A stretch of DNA of 15,767 nucleotides from assembly GCA_934655875.1 (NCBI GenBank), contig CAKUHB010000043.1:1-15767 (forward strand). The letters are read 5' to 3'. The notes beneath the pieces are model-generated. The model saw only the letters and a list, made by a program, of their open reading frames with translations, was not told the origin of the DNA and did no database searches. Within the stretch, counting starts at the first letter, position 1, and each line of letters opens with the position of its first letter. Origin of the DNA: an uncultured Oscillospiraceae bacterium (GTDB lineage: Bacteria; Bacillota; Clostridia; Oscillospirales; Oscillospiraceae). The translations under genes were made by a program, and so were the position numbers. Shown piece by piece: positions 7,067 through 12,497 of the stretch.

Positions 7067-7426
7067 ATGGATATCAAATTATTCGATTCCGAACTGAAGG
7101 TGATGGACGTTCTTTGGAAAGCGGGTGACACGCCCGCGAAGGAAATTGCCAGGGCATTGACCGGAGAGCTGGGCTGGAACGTGAATACGACCTACACGCT
7201 CATCAAGCGCTGCATCAAAAAGGGCGCAATCGAGCGTTCAGAGCCGGGCTTTGTGTGCCATGCGCTCATTCCCAAATCCGCCGTGCAGGAAGCGGAGACG
7301 GACGAGCTGATCAACAAGGTCTATGACGGCTCCGCCGACAAGCTCTTCGCGGCGCTGCTGGGCCGGAAAAAGCTCTCCGCCGAGCAGATCGAAAAGCTCC
7401 GGCAGATCGTCGGCGAGCTGGAATGA
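7067..7426 (+). CDS. BlaI/MecI/CopY-family transcriptional repressor
   Basis: A 119-residue winged-helix DNA-binding protein, the usual length for the family. The N-terminal half reads LFDSELKVMDVLWKAGDTPAKEIARAL then WNVNTTYTLIKRCIKKGAI, the helix-turn-helix with the conserved N-T-T-Y-T-L-(I/L)-x-R core (about residues 43-52). The C-terminal part (KLFAALLGRKKLSAEQIEKLRQIV) is the dimerisation region and the place where BlaR1-type proteases cut in studied systems. An upstream in-frame ATG at 7049 lies in operator site 3 and lacks a ribosome site; AGAGGG at 7055-7060, 6 nt before 7067, decides the start. The next gene begins 11 nt later, so the two form an operon. It probably represses its own promoter. 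Confidence 0.9.
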   Translation: MDIKLFDSELKVMDVLWKAGDTPAKEIARALTGELGWNVNTTYTLIKRCIKKGAIERSEPGFVCHALIPKSAVQEAETDELINKVYDGSADKLFAALLGRKKLSAEQIEKLRQIVGELE

Positions 7427-7436
7427 GGTGCTTCGC

Positions 7437-9134
7437 ATGAGCTTTCTGCAAATGAGCCTTGCGGGCGCGGTCATGATCCTCGTCATCACGATCCTGCGCG
7501 CGCTGGCCATTGACCGGGTGCCGAAGCGGACGTTTCCAGCGCTCTGGGGCTGCGCGCTTGTGCGGCTGCTCGTCCCGTTTTCGCTGCCTTCCGGCCTGAG
7601 CATCTATTCGCTTCTCAGCCAGAGGACTGCACCGAGCCTGATGGCCGCGCCTGCCGCAGTCGTGCCTGTGATTTCCGCAGGGCAGGCGGCAGCCGTCTCG
7701 CAGCAGCCTGCTGCGGCTGTGGGAACAGCGGTTTCCGTATGGAGCATCGTCTGGCTCGCGGGGCTTCTGATATGCGCCGCCCTTTTTGCGGCGGTGTATT
7801 GGCGCTGCTGCCGGGAGTTCCGGATGTCGTTTCCGGTGGCGCACGAAGCGGCCGCGCGCTGGCTGCGGGCGCACCCATTGCGGCGCAGGATCTCCATTCG
7901 GCAGTCCGACCGTGTGTCCTCGCCACTGACGTTCGGCGTGCTGCATCCGGTCATTTTAATGCCGAAAAAGACGGATTGGGACGATGAAACGACGCTTTCC
8001 TACGTGCTGGAGCATGAATTTGTCCATATTCGCCGGTTTGACATGCTCTTCAAGCTCCTGCTGGTCGCTGCGGCCTGTACGCACTGGTTCAACCCGCTGG
8101 TGTGGGTCATGTACGTGCTGGCCAACCGGGATCTGGAGCTGTCCTGCGATGAAGCCGTCGTCCGCCATTTCGGCACCGGCGCAAGAGCATCCTATGCCAA
8201 CGTCCTGATCCGCATGGAAGAAGTAAAAAGCGGCGCTGCGCCGCTTGGCAGCCATTTCAGTGCAAATGCGATCGAAGAAAGGATCACAGCAATTATGAAA
8301 CTCAGAAAAACAACCATCCTGTCGCTTGTTCTGGCAGTGATTCTCATTGCCGGGACGGTCACAGTCTTTGCAACCTCCGCCAAAACAGAAAAAGTCCCCG
8401 CGCCTGCCGCTGGAACCATGGAAGCCGTCGAATCCGGCGAGCCGCTGCACCCGGGCGCGGAATATGCCGCCGCCGGGATCAGCGCGAATAAGAGCTCCTG
8501 GTATTATCAGGGCAAGGCCATCGCTTCCATTTATGACGACAACGGCGACATTTACATGAATGAAGGCGACGCGGACGGCAGCTATCTGCACGTCGTGCGT
8601 GACACGCAGGGTGCGCTCGCCCGGATCGACGTGTTGAGCAAGGCGCAGTTCAAGGAGGTCGTGGACCGGCAGATGAACGCCAACCCGCCGGCAACGACCA
8701 CCGATGAAGGCTCGCTCATGTCCTACGTCGACCCGTCGGACGGCAAAACATATTACAGCTTTGACGGCGGCCAGACCTTTGAGCCGCTGACCGACGCGGA
8801 ATTTGAAGCGCGCTTCCCGACGCCCAACATCGAATGGTGGACGTATGACGAATACAAGGCGTGGCTCGAAACCGAAAAGGCGCAGCTGCAGGACTGCATC
8901 GGGGACCGCGGCTGGGCCGGCGGCGAGGAATTTGTCTGGACGCAGGAAAAGGTGGACGAGACCGTCGCCATGTACGAGCAGATTCTCGAGGAGATTAAAA
9001 ACGGCGTTCTGTACTCCAAATCCATCGAAGGGGAAGAGGAAATGGCAATGCGCTGTGACCCGGCCGACCGAGAACTTGGCACGTGGCGCATCACAGAAGC
9101 GGACACCGCCGCCACAGAGACCGCCGCAGGATAA
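7437..9134 (+). CDS. BlaR1/MecR1-type M56 membrane metalloprotease with atypical outer domain
   Basis: A 565-residue membrane protein. Hydrophobic segments lie at about 7-22, 36-50, 100-121, 204-227 and 293-312. The zinc protease motif HEFVH (193-197) with ELSCDEAV (234-241) marks peptidase family M56. In BlaR1/MecR1 a sensor signal activates this protease, which then inactivates the paired repressor. After the last membrane segment, residues about 318-565 form an acidic outer domain (IASIYDDNGDIYMNEGDADG, KTYYSFDGGQTFEP) with no SxxK or KTG of a penicillin-binding sensor, so a beta-lactam trigger is not supported and the signal is unknown. GAGGTG at 7425-7430 overlaps the blaI stop and sits 6 nt before this ATG; a longer open frame upstream lies in blaI coding sequence and is rejected. 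Confidence 0.88.
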   Translation: MSFLQMSLAGAVMILVITILRALAIDRVPKRTFPALWGCALVRLLVPFSLPSGLSIYSLLSQRTAPSLMAAPAAVVPVISAGQAAAVSQQPAAAVGTAVSVWSIVWLAGLLICAALFAAVYWRCCREFRMSFPVAHEAAARWLRAHPLRRRISIRQSDRVSSPLTFGVLHPVILMPKKTDWDDETTLSYVLEHEFVHIRRFDMLFKLLLVAAACTHWFNPLVWVMYVLANRDLELSCDEAVVRHFGTGARASYANVLIRMEEVKSGAAPLGSHFSANAIEERITAIMKLRKTTILSLVLAVILIAGTVTVFATSAKTEKVPAPAAGTMEAVESGEPLHPGAEYAAAGISANKSSWYYQGKAIASIYDDNGDIYMNEGDADGSYLHVVRDTQGALARIDVLSKAQFKEVVDRQMNANPPATTTDEGSLMSYVDPSDGKTYYSFDGGQTFEPLTDAEFEARFPTPNIEWWTYDEYKAWLETEKAQLQDCIGDRGWAGGEEFVWTQEKVDETVAMYEQILEEIKNGVLYSKSIEGEEEMAMRCDPADRELGTWRITEADTAATETAAG

Positions 9135-9143
9135 AAAGCAAAG

Positions 9144-9173
9144 CCGCCCTTCCATGCCGGAAGGGCGGTCTTT
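9144..9173 (+). terminator. Intrinsic terminator after the blaI-blaR operon
   Basis: CCGCCCTTCC and GGAAGGGCGG form a perfect 10-bp stem with loop ATGCC, followed by TCTTT. It lies 10 nt past the stop codon and separates this operon from the convergent toxin gene, whose stop is at 9180. Confidence 0.8.
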
Positions 9174-9179
9174 CGCAAT

Positions 9180-9560
9180 CTAAAGAAACGTATGGGCCCG
9201 AACCCAGGCCAGAAGCATCTCATAGGACATGGAACCGTCGGCAATGCGCAGGCCGACGGACGCGACATCCTCATTCGTGCAGTCCATATGGATGCCGTTT
9301 ACCTCAAGAAATGTGAGCATCACGTACATCCCGATCCGCTTGTTGCCGTCGACAAACGCATGATTGGAGATCAGCGTGTAGCCCAGACGGGCGCCCTTTT
9401 CCTCTTTGGTGGGATAGAACTCTTTTCCGCCAAAGCCTGCAAAGGCTGCTTCCAGCGCGGATTCAAGCAGGGCTTCGTCACGGACGCCGACGCTGCCGCC
9501 GGTCTCTTCAGCGATCAGCTTATGCAGGAGCAGGACTTTGTCCTTTGAGAATTTGATCAT
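9180..9560 (-). CDS. doc: Doc-type (Fic fold) toxin of a toxin-antitoxin pair
   Basis: A 126-residue death-on-curing protein of normal family length. The active-site loop HAFVDGNKRIG (residues 67-77) has the H-x-F-x-x-x-N-K-R form; in Doc the lysine replaces the glycine of true Fic AMP-transferases, and the studied enzyme phosphorylates elongation factor Tu. The second position before NKR is Gly where phage P1 Doc has Ala. The N-terminal GGSVGVRDEALLESALEAAF is also typical of Doc-like proteins. Its ATG overlaps the antitoxin stop by 4 nt (ATGA), so the two are translationally coupled. I did not see an internal inhibitory helix motif, in line with inhibition by a separate antitoxin. Confidence 0.87.
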   Translation of the reverse strand: MIKFSKDKVLLLHKLIAEETGGSVGVRDEALLESALEAAFAGFGGKEFYPTKEEKGARLGYTLISNHAFVDGNKRIGMYVMLTFLEVNGIHMDCTNEDVASVGLRIADGSMSYEMLLAWVRAHTFL

Positions 9561-9799
9561 TTCGCCAGCTCCAGAAACGCGGGCTTGAAGCGGAGCAGGA
9601 TCCTGTGTGCGACCACATCGATCTTCTCATCATCGGTCAGCTCGAGATCCGGCTCGACCTCCAGATTGGTCAGTTTGTATTTGGGACGGTTGTTCTTGAA
9701 AACCAGCGCGGAGCCATTCTCATCGGCGATACGGGTGGCGCGGGAAAAATTCTGATTGGCTTCCGTTACGGTTATGATCTGTCTTGTATCAATGATCAT
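9557..9799 (-). CDS. phd: Phd/YefM-type antitoxin
   Basis: An 80-residue protein with the Phd/YefM N-terminal DNA-binding pattern (IITVTEANQNFSRATRIADENG, then ALVFKNNRPKYKL) and a charged C-terminal tail expected to wrap the Doc active site. Such antitoxins neutralise the toxin and repress their own promoter. The open frame extends 10 codons upstream, but GAGGTG placed 6 nt before this ATG decides the start, and the extra codons would include the promoter -10 region. It overlaps doc by 4 nt. Confidence 0.85.
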   Translation of the reverse strand: MIIDTRQIITVTEANQNFSRATRIADENGSALVFKNNRPKYKLTNLEVEPDLELTDDEKIDVVAHRILLRFKPAFLELAK

Positions 9800-9817
9800 G
9801 CGATTCACCTCAAACGG

Positions 9818-9846
9818 AGTATACCACAATAATAGCTATTTTACAA
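9818..9846 (-). promoter_or_regulatory. SigA promoter and palindrome of the phd-doc operon
   Basis: On the minus strand: TTGTAA, 17 nt, TATACT. The spacer begins with the perfect 10-bp palindrome AATAGCTATT (9831-9840), a good candidate for the antitoxin's operator. The -35 abuts the stop of the kinase gene (9848-9850), so the module has its own promoter tightly packed behind its neighbour. Confidence 0.7.
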
Positions 9847-9847
9847 C

Positions 9848-10363
9848 CTATAATTCTTCCGCCGTCCAGTACTGCATGCCCCAGTGCTCGAAGTCCCACT
9901 GCTCCATATAGGCGTTGCATTCATAGTCGATATAATAGAGCTTCCCGTCCAGCGGGACGAAGTTTGTGGGATAGTAGTCGATATTCAGCCCCGCCGGATA
10001 TAAAAGCGCGCACATCGCGCACATCTGCCCGAGCCATTCCGGTTCCAGCTTTCCCGTTTGCAGCAGCTCCGCGGCCGTCGGCCCGGCAATATACTGCTTC
10101 AAGAGCCGTTCCTGCCGTTCATCCACCGCCAGAAGCTCCGGCATGGGAATGCCGAGCCGCCGCAGCGTTTCATAATCGCGCAGCTCGGCCTTCAGCTTGT
10201 CGCTGAAGGTGTAATACTCGCACGGCTCATGGTGGATCTGCTTGAGGACATACTGCTCCAATCCATCCGTTACCAGATAGGAATAGCCGCCCTTTCCTTT
10301 TCCGAGGAGCCGGAGGACGGTATATTCAGTTTCATTTACAGTCAATGTGCCGGTATCATTCAT
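9848..10363 (-). CDS. Small protein-kinase-fold protein
   Basis: A 171-residue protein with the motifs of a minimal eukaryotic-like/aminoglycoside-kinase fold: glycine loop GKGKGGYSYLV (21-31), lysine in VLKQIH (Lys41), a likely helix-C glutamate (Glu60), a catalytic loop NIDYYPTNF with Asp129 and Asn134, and a DFG-like IDYE (Asp146). It ends about 25 residues after that, so the C-lobe is very short. The substrate is unknown; small-molecule or protein phosphorylation are both possible. The longer open frame starting at 10579 is rejected: its first 72 codons cross a dispersed repeat, while GGAGA sits 6 nt before this ATG. It is downstream of the truncated effector-binding gene and upstream of the toxin-antitoxin promoter. 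Confidence 0.75.
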   Translation of the reverse strand: MNDTGTLTVNETEYTVLRLLGKGKGGYSYLVTDGLEQYVLKQIHHEPCEYYTFSDKLKAELRDYETLRRLGIPMPELLAVDERQERLLKQYIAGPTAAELLQTGKLEPEWLGQMCAMCALLYPAGLNIDYYPTNFVPLDGKLYYIDYECNAYMEQWDFEHWGMQYWTAEEL

Positions 10364-10395
10364 GGCTGTTCTCCATTCATCGAGGGAATTTGGAT

Positions 10396-10458
10396 ATCCG
10401 GACGTGTCTCCGACGGCCCTGTCTTTTCTTGCGCAAGAGAAAAGACAGGGGAGAAAAG
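10396..10458 (-). repeat. Hairpin repeat, copy 2 (inverted relative to copy 1)
   Basis: The reverse complement matches 179-240 almost base for base, from CTTTTCTCCCCTGTC through the stem to GGCCGTCGGAGACAC and TCCGGAT. The stem here is 12 bp with a TTGCGCAAGA loop region. It lies between the kinase gene and the truncated gene upstream, and would be transcribed within their shared message as a strong hairpin. Confidence 0.8.
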
Positions 10459-10492
10459 CGTGCGTGGGGTACGTATTTGCACCAGCTAGATT

Positions 10493-10513
10493 CGGCTTCC
10501 CCTGGGAGAAGGC
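10493..10513 (+). repeat. Short piece related to the folded repeat at 15560
   Basis: CGGCTTCCCCTGGG followed by AGAAGG matches the outer end of the element at 15560-15578 (CGGCTTCCCCTGGG then GGAAG) with one difference over 19 nt. The rest of that element is not seen here, so it is a remnant or a shared end only. A T-run follows at 10514-10520, so it could also act as a weak terminator on the plus strand. Confidence 0.45.
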
Positions 10514-10575
10514 TTTTTTTGTGCATATCCGCCAGTCTTCGCGGGGAAGATACAAGAAAACCGAAGAAGCTTCCC

Positions 10576-10794
10576 TCACAAATGCTCGCAGAGGGCAAAC
10601 ATCCCGACGCGGTTTTCAAGCAGCGCCCGCTCAACTGCCGTTTCCGGCTGCATGGTCTGCCACAGACGGGCATATTTTCGGTTGTATTCCGTCTCCCAGA
10701 AGGCAGGACATTTGGCATAGCCCTCGTCCTGGCGGATCGTCGTCGAAAAGCCGATGAGGGTCATTGCGGGCTTGTGTTCATAGGTAACGTTCAT
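10576..10794 (-). pseudogene. Truncated GyrI-like / AraC effector-binding domain protein
   Basis: A 72-codon frame (MNVTYEHKPAMTLIGFSTTI, then CPAFWETEYNRKYARLWQT and ENRVGMFALCEH) resembles the N-terminal half of small effector-binding proteins that normally run to about 150-160 residues. It stops just after the ALCEH strand, where the family continues with an aromatic ligand-binding sheet. No remainder of the domain is found in any frame between 10575 and 10364; that space holds repeat sequence. GGAGG lies about 10 nt before the ATG and a good promoter is upstream, so the stump is probably still transcribed. Intact members bind amphipathic or aromatic drugs. Confidence 0.7.
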
Positions 10795-10850
10795 GGCCGT
10801 TGTTCCTCCGTTTTGTCATAGAAGTGGTTCGCTCGTTCCCGTGCGCGATG

Positions 10851-10894
10851 AAAAAACGCAGCGCACGGCCACATTGGCTGTGGCCTGCACTGCG
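10851..10894 (-). terminator. Intrinsic terminator in the leader of the truncated gene (attenuator or small RNA end)
   Basis: On the minus strand, CGCAGTGCAGGCCAC pairs with GTGGCCGTGCGCTGCG (one bulge, one G-U pair, loop of 7) and is followed by six T. It lies about 25-65 nt after the predicted transcription start and about 57 nt before the start codon at 10794. No gene ends here, so it is either an attenuator or the end of a short RNA of about 65-70 nt. Confidence 0.7.
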
Positions 10895-10923
10895 CCTGAA
10901 GCGTCTGGCGTAAACTTGCGATT

Positions 10924-10952
10924 ACTATATATGACCGCACGTCGTTTGTCAA
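10924..10952 (-). promoter_or_regulatory. SigA promoter reading into the truncated gene and kinase
   Basis: On the minus strand: perfect TTGACA, 17 nt, TATAGT. The predicted start is near 10917. It should drive the leader with the terminator, the truncated effector-binding gene and probably the kinase gene. Confidence 0.75.
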
Positions 10953-11029
10953 TAGTGCGTTTCCAGCCGTTTCCTGCCGTGGGCACGAAAAGAGCTTGCG
11001 GAAAGGTGGTTCCATATTTCGTCCGGCTG

Positions 11030-11038
11030 TGCTACAAT
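11030..11038 (+). promoter_or_regulatory. Candidate extended -10 promoter of the amidotransferase gene
   Basis: TGC followed by TACAAT (11033-11038) gives an extended -10; the -35 region is poor. The leader to the ATG at 11083 would be about 38 nt. The rest of the 288-nt spacer 10795-11082 holds only the divergent promoter and the minus-strand terminator. Confidence 0.5.
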
Positions 11039-11082
11039 AGCCGCGAATCCTTGAAACCGGAAACGCAATTTGGAGGGAACCC

Positions 11083-11772
11083 ATGCGGATCGTTGGAATC
11101 GTTCCGGGCGCGAAGCTGTTCGGCTCGGAGGATCTGTACGCAGATCAGTATTTATTTGTCAATGGCTATCCCAAGCGGATCAGCGAAAACGACGGTACGC
11201 CGGTCGGCGTGCTGAGTAATGACGGGTACGTGATCCCCGGCTGTCTGGACGTGTGCGACTCGTTCGTGTTCTGCGGCGGTGCAAAATTCTATCCGTACCA
11301 TTTTCAGGTCATGGAATACGCCGTCCGCTCCGGCAAGCCGGTGCTTGGCATCTGCCTTGGCATGCAGATGATGAACACCTACTTTCTCGTGGCCGAGGAA
11401 GCGAAGCGGCGCGGCTGGACAGGAGAACTGCTGGGCCTGTTCGAGCAGATGAAAAAGGAGCGCTACATGTTTACCGAACCCGTGGACGGCCACTGGAACG
11501 GCCATATCACCCGCGGCGCGGTCGACAGCTTCAAGCATCCCGTCCACGTGACGCTGGGCAGCCGTCTGGAGCGCCTGACCGGCAGACAGACCATCCTCGG
11601 TGCGTCCATGCACAACTACCGGATCACGCACGCGGCGCAGGCGCTCACTGTCGCCGGCCGGACGGACGACGGCACGATCGAAGCGCTGGAATACGGCGAG
11701 CAGCTCCTCGGCGTCCAGTTTCACCCGGAAGCCGACAGCATGAACGATGACCTGTTTCAGGTCGTACTATAA
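11083..11772 (+). CDS. Class I glutamine amidotransferase-like protein (peptidase C26, gamma-glutamyl hydrolase type)
   Basis: A 229-residue cytoplasmic protein with the triad fold of class I glutamine amidotransferases: nucleophile elbow GICLGMQMM (Cys91) and a C-terminal QFHPEAD (His214, Glu216). The early D-S-F-V-F-C-G-G-A-K (60-68) matches the strand seen in gamma-glutamyl-gamma-aminobutyrate hydrolase relatives (PuuD-like). It probably hydrolyses a gamma-glutamyl bond, but the substrate is not shown; there are no polyamine genes nearby. GGAGGG at 11072-11077 lies 5 nt before the ATG. It is a single-gene unit, convergent with the cupin gene. Confidence 0.82.
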   Translation: MRIVGIVPGAKLFGSEDLYADQYLFVNGYPKRISENDGTPVGVLSNDGYVIPGCLDVCDSFVFCGGAKFYPYHFQVMEYAVRSGKPVLGICLGMQMMNTYFLVAEEAKRRGWTGELLGLFEQMKKERYMFTEPVDGHWNGHITRGAVDSFKHPVHVTLGSRLERLTGRQTILGASMHNYRITHAAQALTVAGRTDDGTIEALEYGEQLLGVQFHPEADSMNDDLFQVVL

Positions 11773-11810
11773 AAACGCGCCCGCACAGCCACAGCTGTGC
11801 GGGCGTTTTT
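11771..11810. terminator. Bidirectional terminator between amidotransferase and cupin genes
   Basis: GCCCGCACAG (11779-11788) pairs with CTGTGCGGGC (11795-11804), flanked by AAAAAC on the left and GTTTTT on the right. It overlaps the stop codon of the plus-strand gene and ends 10 nt before the cupin stop, so it can end transcription both ways. Confidence 0.85.
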
Positions 11811-11820
11811 GCACCCCGGC

Positions 11821-12150
11821 TCAGAATACCACGACCAGCAGCATTTTGAACTGCTCCTGGCCAAACACCGCATGCGGGTGGCGCGCGGGCATGACGATCG
11901 ATTCACCCTCGTGCAGAACATGCTCGATCCCGTCGATGGTGACGCGGCCGACGCCGTCCAGACAGGTGACGAACGCGTCGCCGCCGGACTCGTGCGTGCT
12001 GATCTCCTCATTCTTGTCAAACGCGAACAGCGTCACGCTCAGCGCGTCATTCTGCGCGAGCGTCTTGCTGACGACCTGACCGGGCTGATAGGCGACCTGG
12101 TCTTTGAGGGTCAGAACCGTGGATTTTTCCATATTTTTGATTGCGGACAT
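11821..12150 (-). CDS. Small single-domain cupin protein
   Basis: A 109-residue conserved beta-barrel of the cupin superfamily. Motif 1 is ISTHESGGDAFVTCLDG with only one of the two usual H-x-H histidines; motif 2 is EGESIVMPARHPHAVF with the P-x-x-x-P-H pattern. Such small cupins bind metals or ligands; the specific role is unknown. AGGAGGG lies 7 nt before the chosen ATG; the longer open frame from 12168 starts inside the ribosome binding site and is rejected. Upstream on the minus strand a TATAAA-like -10 is visible without a good -35. It converges on the amidotransferase gene. Confidence 0.82.
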   Translation of the reverse strand: MSAIKNMEKSTVLTLKDQVAYQPGQVVSKTLAQNDALSVTLFAFDKNEEISTHESGGDAFVTCLDGVGRVTIDGIEHVLHEGESIVMPARHPHAVFGQEQFKMLLVVVF

Positions 12151-12296
12151 GACAGATCCCTCCTGCACATTTTATATCAATAGCATACCCGTTTCGCACC
12201 GGAAAATCTGTTTGATTTCCAACGAAAAAGGCTGCGCGGCGGAAAAAACGCACAGATCTGCGCCGCGCCGCGTATGCTGGCAGAGGGGGCGATGCT

Positions 12297-12440
12297 ATGT
12301 GTGTCAGACCGGAGCGGGTTGGACTGCTGCTTCTGGGGATCGGCGTGGGGCTTCTTGCGTCGTTTGCGCTCTGCGGCTGGTTTTTGCGTGCGGCGATCGC
12401 GCTCGTGCTGATCGTGATTGGACTTGTGCTTCTAAACTAA
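12297..12440 (+). CDS. Small two-segment membrane protein, unrecognised
   Basis: A 47-residue frame beginning MCVRPERVGLLLLG and ending LVLIVIGLVLLN, with two hydrophobic stretches (about 8-25 and 33-46) separated by CGWFLRA: a membrane hairpin. AGAGGGGG at 12282-12289 lies 7 nt before the ATG. The hydrophobic pattern and good ribosome site favour a real gene. It stands directly upstream of the SipL-like gene with 57 nt between, so a sporulation role in the mother-cell membrane is possible by position only. Confidence 0.6.
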   Translation: MCVRPERVGLLLLGIGVGLLASFALCGWFLRAAIALVLIVIGLVLLN

Positions 12441-12470
12441 CATATCCTTGTCCGGCTCTGCGTATACATG
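12441..12470 (+). promoter_or_regulatory. Candidate SigE (mother-cell) promoter of the sipL-spoIVA pair
   Basis: CATATCC (12441-12447) resembles the SigE -35 (TCATATT) and TATACATG (12463-12470) resembles the -10 (CATACAAT), with about 15 nt between. Both genes downstream are SigE-dependent in studied spore formers. There is no good SigA promoter here. The match is partial. Confidence 0.35.
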
Positions 12471-12497
12471 TCATAGAACATACAAGGAGTTGAGACT

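Noticed and set aside
7437..9134. A beta-lactam sensing role for the BlaR1-like protein
   Set aside because: No penicillin-binding motifs are present in the outer domain and no beta-lactamase gene is in the window.
179..10458. The two hairpin repeats as CRISPR or as ends of one transposon
   Set aside because: There are only two copies, no regular spacers and no cas genes; the 10-kb interior holds unrelated operons including core-looking genes and no transposase.
10364..10579. N-terminal extension of the kinase frame up to 10579
   Set aside because: These 72 codons cross the hairpin repeat and overlap the end of the truncated gene, and a proper ribosome binding site stands before 10363.
10791..11084. 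A 97-codon minus-strand frame before the truncated gene
   Set aside because: It spans the divergent promoters and the terminator hairpin and has no family resemblance; only its last 27 codons are mentioned as a weak leader possibility.
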